Shown piece by piece: positions 34,214 to 47,677 of a stretch of DNA of 64,000 nt. Below the pieces are notes generated by a model, which was not told where the DNA came from, did not search any database, and saw nothing but the letters and a program-made list of their open reading frames with translations. The DNA is from Azolla caroliniana (taxonomy: Eukaryota > Polypodiophyta). The stretch is taken from assembly GCA_043228905.1 (NCBI GenBank), contig JBHGNT010000009.1, positions 5,828,001 to 5,892,000 on the forward strand, given 5' to 3'. Position 1 is the first letter of the stretch, and every line of letters starts with the position of its first letter. The position numbers were made by a program, and so were the translations under genes.

Positions 34214-37200
34214 CAATAGGAAGTATCATGTTATGGAACTTTGTTGTTTCGATTTGTACAATTAATGGTGCGCCATGTAATTCAAACCCGTATCTCAAAT
34301 GAATGATTCAATGCATTCAATGCTTTTTTGTTAAGCTACATCCACTTCCAAACCAACTTAATGATAAGAACTACGATGACGCTTGAACCATTTCCTCATA
34401 TAAATGAGCTCCAAGGAAAGGAGATGTTTGGTCAAGAGTGAATGAGCTACTAGACGAGGCACACATTTGAGTTGATAATAACAAAAGGTCCACAAACAAG
34501 TAATTATGCATCTATCATTCACAAGGGCATTCTTCAAACACACAAGTGCTCACCATAATAGAGCCAATTCTATGACTTAGTCAGAACACTTTGCCATTAG
34601 TGTCATCATTGGAGCTAGTGACAAACTCCTCATCTTCTTACAATTCGCCTCCACTAGAGTAAATTTGCTACTTTAGTACCAATTTGTTTTGGTGATTTTT
34701 GTCTCTTTGGAAACTCATTATTATCAAGTTCTCATTTTTGCTTCCATTATTGTGTTGATTTTGGAAGTTTGCACTTCATGGATAAACGTGCCATGCACTT
34801 TTCATGTTCATGCTAACCAATGGTCCTCATTTCCATCCTCTATGACAATTGTCATGTGTAAGTAGACCATTTGGTTCTCTGAGCCAAATTTCTTACAATT
34901 TCCATCGTACTTCTCTTTAACGAGTGAGATTGTTTGTTACGGGTGATATCATGTGGGCAATGCATCTCTAGTGATGATGATGATGATGATGATACTAAGT
35001 GAGTGGAACACTATGGCAAACCATTGAGACACATTTGCACCATATATTCCTCATTGACCCACATGTCAATAGAGGCAAGATAGTCACATAAGGTCTTAAT
35101 CTTTAGGGTGTCATTGACAAATACACTATTGTATTACATGTTGATGACAAATAGAGGTAAGATAGTCACATAAAATCTTAATCTTTAGGGTGTTGTCAAC
35201 AAATATACTACTTTACAAGGCTCTTAATATTTAGGGTGTAGACCCATTTCCATGTTGTTCAACCCTTGTCAGAGTTGAACCTTGCATACAATTGTGTTGA
35301 TGCCAATCATCTATCAAGATTATCCAATGCATTCTACAACATCTTCAATCGTGTATACATCATACATCATGTGTCTAACCCGTTGTTGGTGCCATATGAT
35401 ATTATTGACTCTTCTTGGATTTGACATGCTCACCCAATTGTCGTTGACGTAGCTTCTAGCGTTAGTTCTATCTCTCCCTAAGGAGACAATTTTCCATTTG
35501 CATATTCATCTTGTTGGTGTTGATTTCTTCTTCTCTTCATCTTCCTTCGATCTTCACAACACATGAAATTTGGTGCAACTCTTCCAAACACATGAAATGT
35601 GGCGGAGCCTTTTCACAACACATTAATATAAGATATTAAAAATCTTAGATTAAAAAGAAACCCTGAATTATGAGGCCCCCAAAGATTAAGAACTAAATGG
35701 GGTTAGATGGAGGAAAATGTGTGACGATCAATAGTACTTCACAACATAGTATGAACCATACGTACCATATGTGCATTCGCATTCGCGAATGTTTCAAGCA
35801 TTCACGTAAGAAAAACACCCTCAAAGAATGATAAATGCCATACTTTTGGATTAACTATTTATCATGAGGTAAATAAGCCTACAAAATGGAAAAAAACAAA
35901 AAAATACCATTAAAAAAATGGGGAAAAAACAAAACAAAAAAAAACTCAAGAATGTTTGAATAACATTCGCATTCGTTTTCCAACGTAAGAAAACAAATGT
36001 TATGCTTGACGAACACAAATTTTACGTACTATGCTTCACAATATAACAATATAAATCATGTCAAAGATTTCTTTACCACCAACAGGGACAAAGAAAGTGG
36101 GAGAACAAGTAAATATAAATTGAATTGTTGCATTCTTCATCTTGTCTCAGCTTTCACTTCCATATCCTTTTCCTACTATGTGTTACTAAGCTTCCATATC
36201 CTTTTCATGCTCTTTGTGTTACTAAGCTCCAGATATGCCACCTATTTAGAGGGTTGAGCTGCTTAATGTAAAGAGTTGAGCTTGATGACAATATTTTCCC
36301 CTTGCTCCCATCCTTGGATTGCAATTCCCTGATATTAATTGGGATTAAGTGTAAAAAGTTCATAGGTGTAGCCAATTCTAGTATCCCCCCATGATGGACA
36401 AAACCTCCCATAAGAGCACATTCTAGTATCTATTGAGAAGTAGGCATTGTTGTAGATGTTTTAGACCAGCCTTGGTATGATAGCCACCACCTATAACTCT
36501 CACTAAAACACATAGTATTGTGTCAATATGATTTAATCAATGGTGCATCCACAATGAACTTAGAAGCATTGGGTGGATGGACAAACCAAAAGGATGTGAA
36601 ATATGTAGAAACCATGACTTTACAAACATGTGCAAAATTCCTATTTTGAGTTAGATTCCCACTATATGGCCACGTGGGTTTTCTTCAATAAACAAACCAT
36701 CAATATACCACCTTTTGGCACTCATTGTGATAGTGTCTCCACGTTTTACTTATACTTCTCATTATTTCTCAAAGCATATGTATAATATTTTCTTTGAATG
36801 GTTTTTAGTTTTAAGAATAGGAGACATTTAAATCCATGCATGTGGGTTTCACCTCCTCTTAAGGGTTCCCACGTGTAGTAGGTTCCTTAATATGATGTGG
36901 TATAGCCAACAATTTATATCGAAATTACAAACTAGAAACAAGAAAGTTCTAAATCAAAGAGTTGAAGTTGATACATCATTAAGAACTTATTCTAAGCACG
37001 GTATTCATCCCATAGAAATATCTTTGAAGACAGGGCAAACAAACAGATGGTCTGTTAGAACTACCAAAAATCACTAGAAGCTCTTTAGATATTTTCCTTG
37101 CCTCTCAACAAAAAAAAGAAAGTAGCTTCAAAACCAATATCATGCACACTAGGATACTATATTTTCTTTAAGGATCTATAATAGCTAAGTGAATATGATA

Positions 37201-38153
37201 ACCCACGAGATACTGGTTAGAGATAGTTCTCCAGTATGGCTTTGACCACAATCGACACGGAGCCTTAACCTGACCAGGTAGGCAAGAACCACAACTAATG
37301 AAGAGGAAGGCACTTTAGAAATTGTAAATTTAAGAAGTTCTTCTTGACTGCCAAATAAGACAGATACTTCCATATATGGATACAAACAAGTTTACCCCAA
37401 AAAACTGAAGAAAAAAGGTGAGGATGCAGGATCTTTTGAACCCACATCCATATTCTTGAGTGTTGGTTTGCGCACAAAATGCAATTCTAAAAGTACAGTC
37501 GCCTCAATAGATATATCTGCTATATATATAAGACTTAACCCTGGAGATAGGAATTCATACCAGCGCAATGCTTCTTAAGCATTTGCCCAGTAACAAAACA
37601 TCTTGCAATAAAACATTACAATGCATCTACTTAGGAAGATAGATCATTACATGTATCACTTTCCTGATGCCAATAATTTTTTTTTGCTTCATAATCTAAG
37701 ATGAACTAAATAAGCAGATGTCTCATTGGTGCTGGCCATATCAAAAAGTTCAGGAACTGTTTATATTATACTGATGGATATCTCTTTTTGAATTAATCAT
37801 TGCTAGCATAAACACGCCATTACATAAAAAATTATATACCCCACTTTGATATGGAGAGTTAACAAGTTCGTGTATGTATGTCAACATCATTATCTGAAAA
37901 AAAGTCAATTAGAGGACACATTAAAATTATGGTTGATAAACATATGTTCATTACCATGATAATCATAATCATTGTTTCATTTTGGAAATGCACAATTAAA
38001 TCAAGCAATAATGATAGCCATAGCACTCACATCATGTTTCCATATCTAGACCATCTTATTATGTTACAAAACAGAGCCCTTAGGTGATGCAAAAGCTTTA
38101 CCAAAGTTTGAGAGAAATCACCAGCTACATCTAGAAGTGCTTTCCATTTCGAG
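34214..38153. other. Intergenic DNA, no supported gene
   Basis: AT-rich with short open frames only. It contains a (GAT)n tract near 34975-34995, a direct repeat of about 80 bases (35074 and 35154: AAGATAGTCACATAA then CTTAATCTTTAGGGTGT), and poly-A-rich sequence around 35890-35945. The last several hundred bases are probably the 3' UTR of TRM112, which is on the minus strand. Confidence 0.55.
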
Positions 38154-39830
38154 TTACACTTCATCCTCATTGAGTAGCATATTTGGGATACCTTTAACAA
38201 CCGGAAAACGTCTCCCTGTCTCAGGACATATTAATGCACCTTCTTCCAGATGCACCTATAGACACAGGGACAAGTAGAATATAAACTAAAGAACCCAGAC
38301 TTTTTTACACACTTTGGATCAACCACCATATTAAGCAAAGAATTCACAACCTTTCAGACACTCAAGATAAAGTTACATATCGAACATAGAGCTCACAACT
38401 TTTCAGACCTTTCAGAATGATACGAGACACATACCTCTAGCAATGCATGATGAAATTTCTGCAAGAATTCATCATCTGCCAACATTTCGGACTCCACTTG
38501 GTCAGGGAGATTGTCCACACCCAGCTGAAGCATTAGCCAAGGGGTAAACATTATTCAGAATGCTTAAATCAAACGTGAATCATTCACTAAAGGCAGCAAT
38601 TGTTCAGCACACAAAATACGACGTAGAATCCAGACAAAGGAAAACATCTCAAATACTCTTGCACTTCTCTTCATTTCTGAATGCTCGAGTTCCATTCGAG
38701 ACCGTCAGTTTTGGTGTCACGAAAAGCAAAGCATGCAAAAACAATGATAGTGGAAAGCAAAAAGACACAATAATAGTTCACCAGGCAAAATCAAAGCTAG
38801 AATGGACAAAACTTTTCAATAACAAAGCAAGAGCGAAGAAAGTTTTTTTTGGCGAGGCCCTTTTAAGTATCGCATACCACAATCTCTAGGATATCTCCTT
38901 CAAAGAAAGATTGTATTGAATGCCAAATTTCAAGCAAGACAACACATCTTGTTGAGAATCCAAATTCAGGCAAAACTGACAGAAGAAGTTGTTTAGAAGC
39001 TACAGAATCCAAGGAAGATAACAAGGTTAATTAAAAAAATTAACATAAAATCTTACGAGTAGAAAAGGCACAACACAAAACAGTTCTGAATGCAAAAGAA
39101 TCAAAATAAATACAACATGGATCACATTTTTTATATGCCTTCACTTGCAAAGAAACCAACAGAATTCGTTTTAAAGGAAAATGGAGATCCAAATTCAAAT
39201 AAAAACAATCTCAAATTTCCAAATCCAGACAAAGATTGTTCAGATTGCAAAAATCTGAACCAAGACATCCAAATTTCTTAATACATTCCAAACTCAAGAA
39301 AAGACCATAAAGAAGACTATTCAAAGGAGTTGCAAACAAAACCAAAACAACAAAAACAGCTGAAAAATGCCAGATTCAATCAGCTTTCCACATTCAAGAA
39401 AGAACAGATTGTTTCACATCTTGAATGCAATCATGAGATTGCTGGAAATTCCAAATTCATACAGAGATTGATGGGAATGCAAAAACTCATAAAAGAAACA
39501 AAGATCGTCAAAGATGCAAACGCAAATGACAACAAGGATAGTTCAGCATGCAGACAGACACGCGTCAGCATGTACCCCTAATATTGCAAAGAAGCCAGAA
39601 CTAGCAAACAAAACTTACCACAAACTTAGCCACAGGGGGAAAGGAAAACTCACAGTTTTGGCAGCCTCACGGAAGGCTTTCCATTCGATCTTAGGGAAGA
39701 TGTTGCGAAGGAACTCAGGATTGACCTCGGCCTCCTTAGTCTCTACGGAGGTAGCTTCAATGGCGAGAGGGAAACCATTGGAGACTCCCTTGATGTTGCA
39801 GGAAAGCATGTTGTGTGTGAGGAGCCTCAT
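38154..39830 (-). CDS. TRM112: TRM112-like methyltransferase activator subunit (complete, 3 exons)
   Basis: Small cofactor that stabilises several methyltransferases acting on tRNA, 18S rRNA and release factor eRF1; the Arabidopsis homologue is SMO2. Exons 39830-39654 (59 codons), 38524-38435 (30 codons) and 38255-38154 (33 codons plus stop). Phase-0 GT-AG junctions throughout give 122 residues, the usual family length. Diagnostic sequences: [16 protein letters not shown] at the start, [31 protein letters not shown], and [19 protein letters not shown] near the end. The start is the first ATG and matches the conserved N-terminus. The gene is divergent to the retropepsin-like gene starting 1.28 kb away, so the two may share an upstream region. 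Intron 1 (1.1 kb) is A-rich and repetitive. No broken feature is seen. Confidence 0.97.
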
Positions 39831-40006
39831 GGCTGGCTCTCCTTCTCTCCTCGGGTCGGGACCTCTACACGAAGAAACTGCTGCGCCCGCGTGCGTCTCG
39901 AAGCTTCTAGAAGCTTCTCCTTCGGATCGATTCTTATTTATATCTGCATTCTGGGAACGAGAGAGACACAGAGAGAGAGAAACCCTTGATGCTCTCTTCC
40001 AATGCG

Positions 40007-40049
<43 letters not shown>

Positions 40050-41110
40050 GTATGTATGTATATGTATGTATATGTATATGTATGTGTATGTATGAATGTT
40101 ATGTATGTATGTATATGTATGTAGGTATGCTATTTGTGTTGGGGACGCTTACAAAACACAATGCATACTGAATTAAGTGAATGAATGAGAGTCTTTTTTA
40201 AGAGATCAAGATGGTCAGGGGCCTATAACTAAGTAAAAGACAGACCAAACAAGAGAGAGATCATCACATGTTAAGGACAACAAACCTAGCACATAAATGT
40301 CGGTTGCTCATGGTGTTGATTTTTTGAGTCCCACCGGAGACACATGAATCAGTGTTTTTTGTGTGGTGGATGGAGTACAATGAAGAGCGGGTGAGGTACA
40401 CACACACACACACATATATATATATACTACACACATACATATGTATGTATATGTATATATATGTCTATGTTGTATATGTATATGTATAGCATATCCTTGT
40501 ATGTGTAGATATGCATATGATTGATTCGGTTTATTTATTCAAGTTCAAATTCGTCTTTGCATCACATTTCGACCCAACTTTTACTTTACACACTCTGGTG
40601 TCCAACCATGTGGAGTTTCGAGGGAATTGAAAAGAAAAGAGCGAAGACACAGGTAGGTAGGTATGTATTCTATGCAAAAGCTATGCCTTTCTTATGTTCC
40701 AACTTTCAACGGCATGAGTTTATCACTATATGGAAAGCTACTCCATTCATGACAACCAACTATGGTACTCCTTATTGGCATTTTCAACCTCTGAAATGGT
40801 TGTTCCCCCCCCCCCCCCCAATCACATAGAATTTAAATCTTGTAAAATGGTTACACTAATGACAGGATATCTTCTTAAAAAAAAGAAGAAGTTAAGTATG
40901 TAACTTGTATGTGACAACCAAATTTTGTTTTGTTTTGTTTTTTGTTTTTGGGAGGAGGGGCATATCGGGAATAAAACGGGGAAAAGAGAAGGGGGGGTAT
41001 TGTATGGAAATATGTAAAACCAGAAGAAAGCAAGAAAGACAGAAAGACAGAAAGAAGAAGTAGAAGAAGGTTTTTTTAGCAGGCTGCAGGAGGCCACACA
41101 TTGATGAGCC
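39831..41110. promoter_or_regulatory. Divergent intergenic region between TRM112 and the retropepsin-like gene
   Basis: 1.28 kb shared by two genes pointing apart. It contains the TATGTA-type repeat at 40005-40125, a short (CA)n(TA)n run near 40398-40425, a poly-C run at 40805-40819, and GAAGA/GAAAG-rich sequence just upstream of 41111 that is probably the 5' UTR. Promoters must lie here, but no core element could be placed with confidence. Confidence 0.5.
40005..40125. repeat. TATGTA hexanucleotide microsatellite
   Basis: Repeats of TATGTA and TATG about 175 bases upstream of the TRM112 start codon. Open frames through it read only Tyr-Val or Cys-Ile and are not genes. Confidence 0.93.
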
Positions 41111-44100
41111 ATGGCGGGAAGCACCTCCCCCTTCCCTTCCCCTGCACCCTCCATCGCCATCGCTATCTCCGCCTTCTCCATTCCTTCCTACACTACCTCC
41201 CTCTCCCTGCACCGCAAGAAACAGAAGGTCCGGAAGCATCCTTGGCCCCCCCATCCTTCCCCTTCTCTTCAGATGCAAACTTCCCACTCCTCGTCCTTCG
41301 ATGGAATACTGTCAAAACATACGTCTTCTCTCTGCAACTGCATACACCACAACCTTCTTCCATGTCCACCCTCCGCCTCTTCAACTTCTCTTCTGCAAAC
41401 ATCGCACTCGTTCCGTGGAATATCGAAGAAGTCGTCATCGTTTGGCACTCGAGTACAGTATCCTTCTGTGCCTCTCTGTTTTGATTCAAGGGGAGCAAGT
41501 TCTCGCACCACATCGGTCTGCTGCACACGGAGAGACTCTTTATTACAGAGGGATTACGCAGAAAAATCAGAGTTAACGCTTCAGGAGGTCTTGCAAAGGG
41601 TCATTTTTGCTCTAGGTGTGGATAATTGTCCTCTCAATGCTCATTTCACAGCAAAAGGTATGAAGCACATGATCATGATATCAATTCACTTCGTTTTCCA
41701 AATTAGAATTGCCGTGAGAAGCTTTGTACTATGTCAAAAAAATGCCAGTTTTGTGTGAAACACTGTGTTGATTGTGGTGTTTTGGGGTTTATGCCTCTCT
41801 GCTGTATTTTTTAGAAAAGCTTTGAATTATTTCTAATCATGCCATTTCTGTTTTATATCGAGTCTTCCTCCTACCTGAAGCTTCATGTTAGCTCAATTTT
41901 TATATGAAATGTCACACTGCCATATCGGGCATGGTACCATCCACGAACATTCTTGAATTGTCTATGTAAAAACGTTATATCAGATTTTTTTGTCTCTTAT
42001 GATATCAATGCATGCCATTTCTGTATGTAAAATGGAACACCTACTACTGGATATTGAGTTCTCTGCCTCGCTATATTGAAGTTTTTTGCCTTCTATATTG
42101 ATTCTGATTATGCCTTCGCATGCCATTTCTGTATTTAAAATGCTTTGTGGACTATGATAGTTTGAGAGTTTATCATTGATACTGGGAATTAGTTTTGGTA
42201 CATGGATTTCCATGCTCCGGGAGGAGTAAATACCATGTGCGGATTATGGATTTTGTTACAATCCTTCAAACCTCTTTGAAGTCGTAACCCTCAGTAATGC
42301 TCAAGAGGTAGTGGTTTATTCATTATAATTCCCAAGTTTGTGAAGGAAAAAGTAGTAGAGTTGAAATTGTGCGAAGGAAAGTCCATGTGTCTTGCCCATT
42401 CTATGCTGAAAAATATCTGCAAACTGCCATAGTTTCTTTCTGATACTTGCCAATAGTGAACTCTTAAGGGGTTGACGCTCCAAGAATGGAGAAATGGCAA
42501 ACCTATCATTTTAACCACATGCCCTGAATTTCTGATGACGCTTATATGTAGTTTTTATGCTCAAGCATGATGCATAGTCCACAGCCCAATGTACCTACAT
42601 GGCATTATTGTAAGTGGTAAATTAATTTTATGCAGCTAGGCAGGCAAGCATGCTTTGGTTTGGAGGGTGATTGGCAACTAACATGGTGTTTAGATGGTCG
42701 GTTTTATGAGCACTTCAATAGTGAAGAAATGGAATTTCAATATGGATTTGATGGCAAAGAGAGCCCCTGGCATGCTGATGCAGGAGGGCATGTTTCAGCT
42801 TTAGAACTTGACAATTTAGAGGTACATTGGATTCTTTATAAAAGAAACAACTACAACGTGAAACTGAATGATGTCTTTACTTTAGGCCTGCCTACTAGCT
42901 TCATGGATAAGGACAGGGTACTGGGTTACTGAACAAGGACAGAAAATTCTGCTTATCGAGAAGGGGAAAAAACAATGTTTGGCTGAGGATCCTCTTGCTG
43001 CAGATGAGATCTGGTTGTCTGTCTCTTTAAAGGGTAAGAAGGTAATATTCTCTCTAGTCGTACATCATTCAACAATTTATAGGAATTACTGTGTCAACTA
43101 TGTGAAATGTTAGGGAAAAGCTATACTGAGTTTCTTTGGATAATCGATGATTTGTCACAGGTAGAGACTTATATTTTGGTTGATTCTCTCACATGGCTAC
43201 CACGAAGAATGGAAATGAAAGCATTTGGCGGAATCGAAATCTGGGAATTTGTAGGATGGGAAAATGTCACGGTAATGATAATTTTTACATGTTTTGCAGT
43301 GGATGTGTGGAATATTTGTTTTTCTGCTTTCAATGTATAGTTCTAGATTCCTTCATCATTGGAAGGAGCGTATCATAGGAACAATTGCATAAGTGATTCT
43401 ATCTGAATATTAATTATGAGGTTTTATATTTGGGTGTTGCAGCCTGAAGTAAGATTCAAGTTTCCAGTATTGACGCTTTTCTTCCCTGCTGCTGGAGGAA
43501 AGCATTTATATAAAGTTGAGAACGATGGCATATCTTGCAACCAGGGTCAGCAAAACCCTTGTTTTTATACCCATCCATCTACATCGATACTGCCGCGCAA
43601 TAGTGCAAACAGTCCTCGTATACAATTAGACAAGTCATGTTCACCATCAGTTAAGGTAAGATCAGCGGTGCATGTGTTATAGGATCTCAAAGGCAATAGC
43701 TGTGCCTTCGCAATGCCATCCCCATAATTTTGACACTATCATGTTTGAAATGTTTTAAGCACATGTATGTTTGTAGAATACTTTATGTAGATATCCTCAC
43801 TTATATTACCTCGTCAATTGTTTCTGTACTGGTGAGTGTCTACAATTCTAACTATAAAAGTTCTATCTGAGGCTTGTAATTTAGCCTTTTCAAGTTTTCT
43901 TTTCTTCTTTGAGCAGATGATCCCAGCAAGAAGTGGGCATCATCTTGTTTCTCCATTAATTGACGGAGTAAATATGGGGTTAGTCATGTTCCTGTCTATT
44001 GAAGCATTGAATTGTAGTTTTCTGTCTTTTACCTAGACTGATGGTGAGGTTCTTTGAAATGAGCTTTATAGTTAATATGGCATGTGACAGATATTTCATT

Positions 44101-47100
44101 GTTGACACTGGAGCAAGTGGTTTGGTTATTTCTGGAAAGAAGGTGAGAAACTCTTTTGCTTTAGTTGAGTGCGTTTAGGTGCTTATTCAGGTGTTTTTTC
44201 TTGACTAGACAATATGCTTATAAAGAAAAGATAGAAGTGAGTTGTTAAAATGTAAATTACAACCACGAAACTGCATGCAAACATATAGTGTTTGTTTTTC
44301 AAGTAGAATTATCAGGTGATTATTGAAAATAGATGATAAAGTCGTGTGCTATTTGATTTTTGGGAAGTTTCATTAAGGCTGAAAATTTATCGGTGTATTT
44401 CCTCTATATTTATACTTCACGAGGTACTACTAAAAATAAATTAGCATTATGTACGACCATAATGTCATGATGATTTTTATCTACTTTCACCTCATTGTTA
44501 TGTTCATCTATGACAATTAGGAAGGCAAAAGTCTGTATTTACCACTATGAGATATTAATTGTGAAATGTATTATATCGTATAAGGGTAAAAAGAAAATGC
44601 ATGCACCTTGATTTTGAATCTATAGTAAATGGAAACATGTGTTTCTTGCTTATTAAATCCTTATTCTAGAAAAGCTGCATGTATTTTCTGCAGGCAGACG
44701 AAGTCAATATGGGCTCCTTCGGGGAGGCCTTTATCACAGGTGTAGAAGGCAATGTAAGAAAATCTTCCAAAATTCATCAAATTGTGCTCTATACTCCTAA
44801 ATTCTTTGATTTCAGATGCAAGCATATTTATGGTCACTACATAAGGTTAAAAATCTCTGGCAACACGTTCAGTTTTAAATACAGACGGTTGATTATGTAG
44901 AGGCTGAATAAAATGTTGTAAGAATTGTTGCCTCCCACCACAATTTACAATGGTCATTCTGGGGCGTTGGAACTTTATAGGTATATGCTCATATCTCAAG
45001 ATGGCAGAAACGTAGATGAATGTATTTTAAATTTGTAAGATGAAAAGATTATATGTTAAGGTAGATCCTAGGGTCCATTTACAACTGATCATCTTGATTT
45101 ACCTTCACTTGTGTTTTTTAATCGCGTTATGTATTCCTGAGTGTTTTTTTAATGGTGTCATGTAATCCTTTTGAAGATTCCTGTACCCTGCAATTATATT
45201 GAGACAAGAAGTAACTGGATACATGCAATATGTGGGCTCATAGTACCATCTGCAATGTGATTCCATAAACTTGTCAAAGGATTGGGTAACTTAACCTCTT
45301 CTGGAGAAACCATGCTGCAGCAGATATCATTTGTCACATAGAATGAGACCACTCTGTTTTAGCTTTTCTGTTCACTTCTCGGATTTTGCATGAAAATCCT
45401 GCTTCTCTAAGTTAATTACGTTAATTATATCAGAAGCTTTAGAATGTGAGGGAACAGTGAAACCAAACACATATCGACTGAGCTGCAGAGGGAAAGAATT
45501 ATCAAGGCTCAGCAGTGTCAATTTAGGACCTGTGGACGGTGGTATGCAACTGTCCAGAGTTGTATAGGTCACTTCTATTTAGACAGCATAAGTAGCAAAA
45601 GAAATCTTGTCTAGAGGAAAGGGAACATGCAACTTGTATGTTATTGAATGGTCTCTGATTAAGCTGATGTAAATTCCAAATTAAATTCCTACTTTTGTTT
45701 TAATATTCATATCTTTGATAGTGTCTTCCAGTTCAAGACATGTTTTAGAAAAGGAAAATCTTTTCAGCTTGGACCATTCACAATACACAATCCAATATTT
45801 ATACAGGTACGCAACCAAGATTTATATATGATATCGATATTTATTGGGTTAGATTTTCTTGATGAGTGCGTATAATGTGCAATTATACAAATGCATGTCT
45901 TTAAAAATCACAGGCTCCTTCAGATGAGGTTGTTAGAGGAGTGACTGAAACGATTTCAGGGATCTGTGGATATGACATCTTTTGCCAAACTATTGTTGAG
46001 GTACATTATCACCTAAAAAAGTTAAGTAGATATGGATTCTTGTCATATTATTTTCATGCACTCCATACAAAATTAATTTGACAAATTTACATTCCTTGAG
46101 GTGAAGACCGCTTGTGCTTGTGTAAATATGTGCTCATTGGCAACATTTTTGGATCCATTTGTCTTTTAAATCAGTGCTTAATCACATTGATCATATCTCT
46201 TGTGCATTGATTTCTTGAAATAAATTGTGCAGATGGCAAGTGCAGAGTTTCGAATATCATTCTATGACCCATTGTTGTACAAACAATATCGGTCTGAAAT
46301 AAAGTGGGAGGTAAATGTTTTTGACTAAAGCTGTATTATGAACCCATAAAGAAAGTGATTTTTACCCTTTCCATTTGAAACAGCATTAGGGTTCTATTTC
46401 CTGTATTGATCTCAGGGTAAAACTCTGAAATAACCCAGATTTGTTTTTCTTAATCTCCCCAAGTGACCCTAAGTTTTTGTTTTTCTCTCAAATGCCCTTC
46501 CTTGAGTGCTCCTGAACATTCCTTTGTTTCTTATATGCCAGCACATTTTTATTTACCCCTTCCTATTCTTAGGTTCTATTATTTTTAGGTTTAAGGTCTA
46601 GGCGTTATAGCCTTTTTAGGGATTCATGAACTTCTACATCTTTTAATCTTTATACTGTAAACAATCCTTTTCTAGCTTACATGTTTCTGATTGTTTTGGA
46701 AATGATGAGCATGATACACCAGGTTAAGAGTTTTATTCAAAGTAAGAACATCTCACTAGTTTAATCAATTGAGAGGCAATGTTATCGTAGTAGTCATCTA
46801 CTCGTTCAGTATTGCAGTAGAGTACACCATCAGATCTGAGTAATTGCTAACACCCTTTTTTATAGGACCTGTATATGCTCGACAACACTCCTCATGCTGT
46901 AGCTAAATTCAAGGGACATAGTGCTATCTTCATGCTGGACACAGGGGCAGGAGGAATAGATATTATTTTTCATAAAAGGGCTGTTGAAAAGTTCAATTTA
47001 AATGCTAGTCTGGATTGGAGAGGTGTAGCTGAAGTTACTGGTTTGGGGACAGGAAGCAAAGGGATTAAGGTATACATGTTAGAACTTTACTTCTTAAATT

Positions 47101-47677
47101 ATATATCAATGTTTTCCTCATAGAATAACATATTAACATTTACATGCTATTAGCATTTTGCTTCATCATTTTTCATGCGCTATTGCATATTAGCATTTTC
47201 TTTGTCGATTACATATTAACATTTGCTTGCTAGATTAAATTTTAACATTTGCTTGCCATGTTACATTTCACCAGTTGCTTGATCACATCATGATCAATCG
47301 CTTGCTTGCTTGATCACATGTTGATGATCATTTGCTTGTTATATCACATGTTTTGGTCGTTTGCTTGCTAGATTATATAGTAGCATTTACTTGCTAGATT
47401 TGTTTTGGCATTTCATCTGATATATTACAAGGTATATATTTGGATGATTTTTTATGATGCTCCCTCTGTCCTATAGGTTGAGCAAGGGATTCTAGATTTG
47501 GTAGAATTTGGTGGCCATACATTCTCACGAGTTCGAACATTACATTTCAGTGCCGACGAGCAGGCATTGGATATCTCCATTTATACATCAGGAGTATTGT
47601 GTGGAGAATTAATTTTAAAACACGTTGCTATTTTTGACTATCAAAGTCGCCGTTTCGCCCTTGTGCAAACGCAATAA
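41111..47677 (+). CDS. Probable plastid protein with two retropepsin-like aspartic protease domains (13 exons)
   Basis: Exons: 41111-41657, 42640-42821, 42886-43041, 43161-43271, 43443-43655, 43917-43978, 44091-44142, 44694-44753, 45732-45806, 45914-46000, 46233-46310, 46866-47069, 47477-47677. All frames join at GT-AG sites, giving 675 residues. The ATG at 41111 has a strong context (GCCATGG). Residues 1-150 are rich in Ser, Pro, Thr and basic residues and poor in acidic ones, like a chloroplast transit peptide. Residues about 183-400 form a part not recognised (DWQLTWCLDGRF). Two retropepsin-like units follow: DTGAS with Asp about 429, closed by GICGYDIF about 502; and DTGAG with Asp about 566, closed by GVLCGELIL about 648. 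Both putative catalytic Asp are kept, so a bilobed peptidase in one chain is plausible. Substrate unknown. It is not a transposon remnant: it has introns and no RT or gag. Confidence 0.88.
46418..46560. repeat. Fragment of dispersed repeat family in retropepsin gene intron 11
   Basis: Begins GGGTAAAACTCTGAAATAAC and continues with a C-poor T-rich segment (CTCTCAAATGCCC, TCCTTGAGTGCTCCTGAA). The start matches the left ends at 12714 and 58996. Confidence 0.55.
47105..47440. repeat. Degenerate minisatellite in retropepsin gene intron 12
   Basis: Eight to ten imperfect units of about 30-40 bases around CATATTAACATTTGCTTGCT. Later units drift to GATCACATGTTGATGATCATT. The array fills most of the last intron. 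Confidence 0.7.

Noticed and set aside
39514-40171. Frames of 193 and 61 codons overlapping the TRM112 first exon and the TATGTA repeat
   Set aside because: They run antisense to the conserved TRM112 exon and end in repeat-derived Tyr-Val or Cys-Ile runs.
41111-47677. Retrotransposon protease remnant
   Set aside because: Thirteen well-formed exons, continuous frame for 675 codons, a plastid-type leader and no neighbouring gag, RT or LTR.
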